The position numbers and the translations under genes were made by a program. Below the pieces are notes generated by a model. That model was given only the letters and a program-made list of their open reading frames with translations. It was not told the origin of the DNA and did no database searches. This document shows, piece by piece, positions 62,491 through 64,000 of a stretch of DNA of 64,000 bases. Source of the DNA: Gammaproteobacteria bacterium (lineage in GTDB: Bacteria; Pseudomonadota; Gammaproteobacteria; JAABTG01); the NCBI GenBank assembly GCA_034522055.1, contig JAXHLS010000002.1, forward strand, positions 682,001-746,000. Reading direction: 5' to 3'. The number at the start of each line of letters is the position of its first letter. Position 1 is the stretch's first letter.

Positions 62491-62604
62491 GCGCGCTTCT
62501 CCCAGAAGCGCGACAACTTGGGAATGCAATTCTAGTGTCCTGTCCCGTAAGAATGTTCCCCACACGAATACTGCAGTTTCGGGGACAGTATCCTGAACTC
62601 AGAA

Positions 62605-62955
62605 CTACTCGGGAACCCGTATTCGTGTACGGTTCCGCTCAGCGGTCACGATCCCTCCCGTTGATAACTCGGTACTGTAGAGTTCGAGTGCCTTCAGGCA
62701 GTAGCTCGCCTGTTCCCGGGCCGGGATTCCTACTAGACGAATGATGCCGCTATGGGGCTCGCCGAATACGACGGCTCGTTCACCGAAGTCCTTGTCGAGT
62801 GTCACCAGGATCCGATCTTGTTCATGGGCCTGCCGGAGGATTTCCTTGTCACCGGGATCCTCCCCCCACTCACCAGTCCACTCGACGTCGTGTCCCCGGT
62901 CCAGGAGCGCTTGCACCGCGCCACCCCAGACACAGGTATCCAGCAGCAACTTCAC
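62605..62955 (-). CDS. DUF5615 PIN-like toxin
   Basis: 116 residues. MKLLLDTCVWGGAVQALLDR, GWEDPGDKEILRQAHEQDRI-type (GEDPGDKEILRQAHEQDRIL) and VTLDKDFGE carry the acidic residues of the PIN fold. It is paired with the DUF433 antitoxin upstream (ATGA overlap 62,952-62,955), a known VapBC-like arrangement. It is on the opposite strand to the cassettes and no attC follows it, so cassette status is unclear. Confidence 0.88.
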   Translation of the reverse strand: MKLLLDTCVWGGAVQALLDRGHDVEWTGEWGEDPGDKEILRQAHEQDRILVTLDKDFGERAVVFGEPHSGIIRLVGIPAREQASYCLKALELYSTELSTGGIVTAERNRTRIRVPE

Positions 62956-63203
62956 GCGACCGAATCGATCACGCTTGGCTCGAACCGCTCATGTCCCACC
63001 AGCCGGTGGGCGTAGGCCAGACACGCATGGATGTCTTCGGGCTCCAGCCACGGATATCCCTCGAGGAGGGTGTCGGGACTATCCCCCGCCGCCAGCATTC
63101 CCAGGACGTGCTCCACTGCCAGCCTGCGACCCCGGATGATTGGCTTGCCGCCGAAGATCTCCGGATTGACGGTAATGCGTCTCAGCAGCTCCTGCTCGTT
63201 CAT
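62952..63203 (-). CDS. DUF433 antitoxin
   Basis: 83 residues from ATG 63,203, preceded by GAGG. ITVNPEIFGGKPIIRGRRLA and VEHVLGMLAAGDSPDTLLEG, YPWLEPEDIHACLAYAHRLV are the DUF433 signature with its helix-turn-helix. It probably neutralises the DUF5615 toxin and represses the operon. Starts up to 63,230 are possible. Confidence 0.9.
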   Translation of the reverse strand: MNEQELLRRITVNPEIFGGKPIIRGRRLAVEHVLGMLAAGDSPDTLLEGYPWLEPEDIHACLAYAHRLVGHERFEPSVIDSVA

Positions 63204-63266
63204 GGTGCTCGCCCTCGGCATGGTGACCATTAACAGTATCCGGAGTATGGAGTAGGTGGTAAAGGG

Positions 63267-63738
63267 TCATCCTCTCCATGAACAACCCTTCTCTCCGAGC
63301 GGCGCGATTCGAACTCCCGCCCCCCACAACCCCATGCCGGCCTACGCCTCGAGGAGCGGCGCGCGATAGGGCTGCGCGGCGTACCTCTGATTGACCCAGG
63401 CGACACCGCCCGCCACGAGCTCTCGGTGAATCCATTCATCTCCAGCGTGAAGTTGCTCCACCATCCATCACGGTGATGTTAGTCGCGCACAGGGCACGGC
63501 TGAAGGCGGGCTGGGCCAGCAACTGGGTGGCCTCGCGGCCGTACGGCTGATCGCGTTCGGGGGTGTCGATGTCGGCGAGCCAGATCTTAAACGGCCGCGC
63601 TCGGGGGCTCTATGCCAGGTTCAGGGTGTCAGTGTCCACCACCCGGGCCGCCTGGCTGCGGATGTCGCACCGCGGGGCGGCGTGGGCCGACAGGGCAAGG
63701 GCCGAAAGAATGAGGGCGGTGGTAAGTCGGTGGGGCAT
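63267..63738 (-). pseudogene. thermonuclease (staphylococcal nuclease-like), decayed
   Basis: From ATG 63,738: signal peptide MPHRLTTALILSALALSAHA, then RVVDTDTLNLA, stop TAG, then RPFKIWLADIDTPERDQPYG and REATQLLAQPAF. Near 63,440 the frame shifts and continues ELVAGGVAWVNQRYAAQPYR, APLLEA, a second TAG, then AGMGLW. These pieces follow the order of the nuclease fold, with the catalytic Arg/Glu region ADIDTPERDQ intact. Two ambers and a frameshift make it non-functional. Confidence 0.82.
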
Positions 63739-64000
63739 GTGCTGGCGTCCGTGCTGGCTGTCGGCGGGCGAGGTTACTCCAAGCTGGGACGCTCGGACAA
63801 TTCGCGGCCGCGAGGGACCAGCAAAGAGATCGCTCGCCCTTACCCCCTGCTCGTATCTCCCGAGCCCGGCCCGTGCCGAGCCTTATTGGGGGTGGAGCGC
63901 CGCGAGTTCACTCTATTCGGGACACAGTGACGAGACCTGCGGTTACGCCACTCGCCACGGCACCCCCCTATTTCCGGCTTCTGTTACCCATGTTGTTACC
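63739..64000. other. right edge, TTACCC repeats
   Basis: No recognisable gene. The last 20 bases (CTGTTACCCATGTTGTTACC) contain two copies of the TGTTACC motif seen at the integrase start near 40,700, so another P4-type integrase leader or att region may begin here. Confidence 0.4.

Noticed and set aside
47668-63738. Recoding of TAG as an amino acid
   Set aside because: Intact core genes (guaA, gmk) end in TAG, stops in the broken genes also include TAA and TGA, and no suppressor tRNA is visible.

Overview
The window looks like a high-GC gammaproteobacterial chromosome. The evidence is the gene order (guaBA, rplM-rpsI, rdgB-rph next to yicC-gmk-rpoZ-spoT-recG, ubiC-ubiA, tamA-tamB, prkA-yeaH-spoVR), the Coq7/UbiC/UbiA ubiquinone genes and two PEP-CTERM proteins typical of EPS-forming environmental proteobacteria. 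A Chromatiales/Ectothiorhodospiraceae-like sulfur bacterium would fit, but that is inference. No rRNA and no CRISPR array were seen; there is one complete tRNA, tRNA-Gln(CTG).

Positions 1-35,000 are mostly core genome. An AbiE toxin-antitoxin pair at the left edge is followed by guaA/guaB, a single-domain cereblon-like (CULT) protein, an IS10-like insertion sequence with a 9-bp target duplication and one frameshift, coq7, glcF, a thioredoxin-like ferredoxin, a possible small RNA, rplM-rpsI, tRNA-Gln, hemW-rdgB-rph, yicC-gmk-rpoZ-spoT-recG-ubiC-ubiA, tamAB, two small unknown genes, and the spoVR-yeaH-prkA stress operon. 

From about 35,000 on the window is accessory. It holds a deleted SRAP paralogue, palindromic repeats, a voltage-gated channel with an acidic filter, a MazF system, a DNA adenine methylase, IS66 debris and a BrnT-like system. 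A tRNA-Thr 3' fragment at 40,521 marks an island end. Next to it are a P4-type integrase, an AlpA-like protein, and a helix-turn-helix gene split by a compact Tn7/Mu-like transposon (42,947-46,281). Then come FlhD/FlhC homologues resembling the SetCD/AcaDC conjugation activators, with an amber codon inside flhC. A nitroreductase-dioxygenase-DoxX-LysR module and a decayed DUF6946-like gene are separated by three fragments of integrase 3' ends.

Positions 53,200-57,300 hold two divergent PEP-CTERM genes, each with a sigma-54 promoter and a shared upstream 33-bp element; a short tyrosine recombinase and an intact SRAP protein lie between them. Positions 57,500-60,500 are an IS21 element. Positions 60,950-62,490 contain two attC-like sites around a SWIM-WYL cassette gene, with no integron integrase in view. 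The right end has a DUF433/DUF5615 pair and a broken thermonuclease gene. Several accessory genes carry in-frame stops explainable by single C-to-T or G-to-A changes, so much of this half is decaying.
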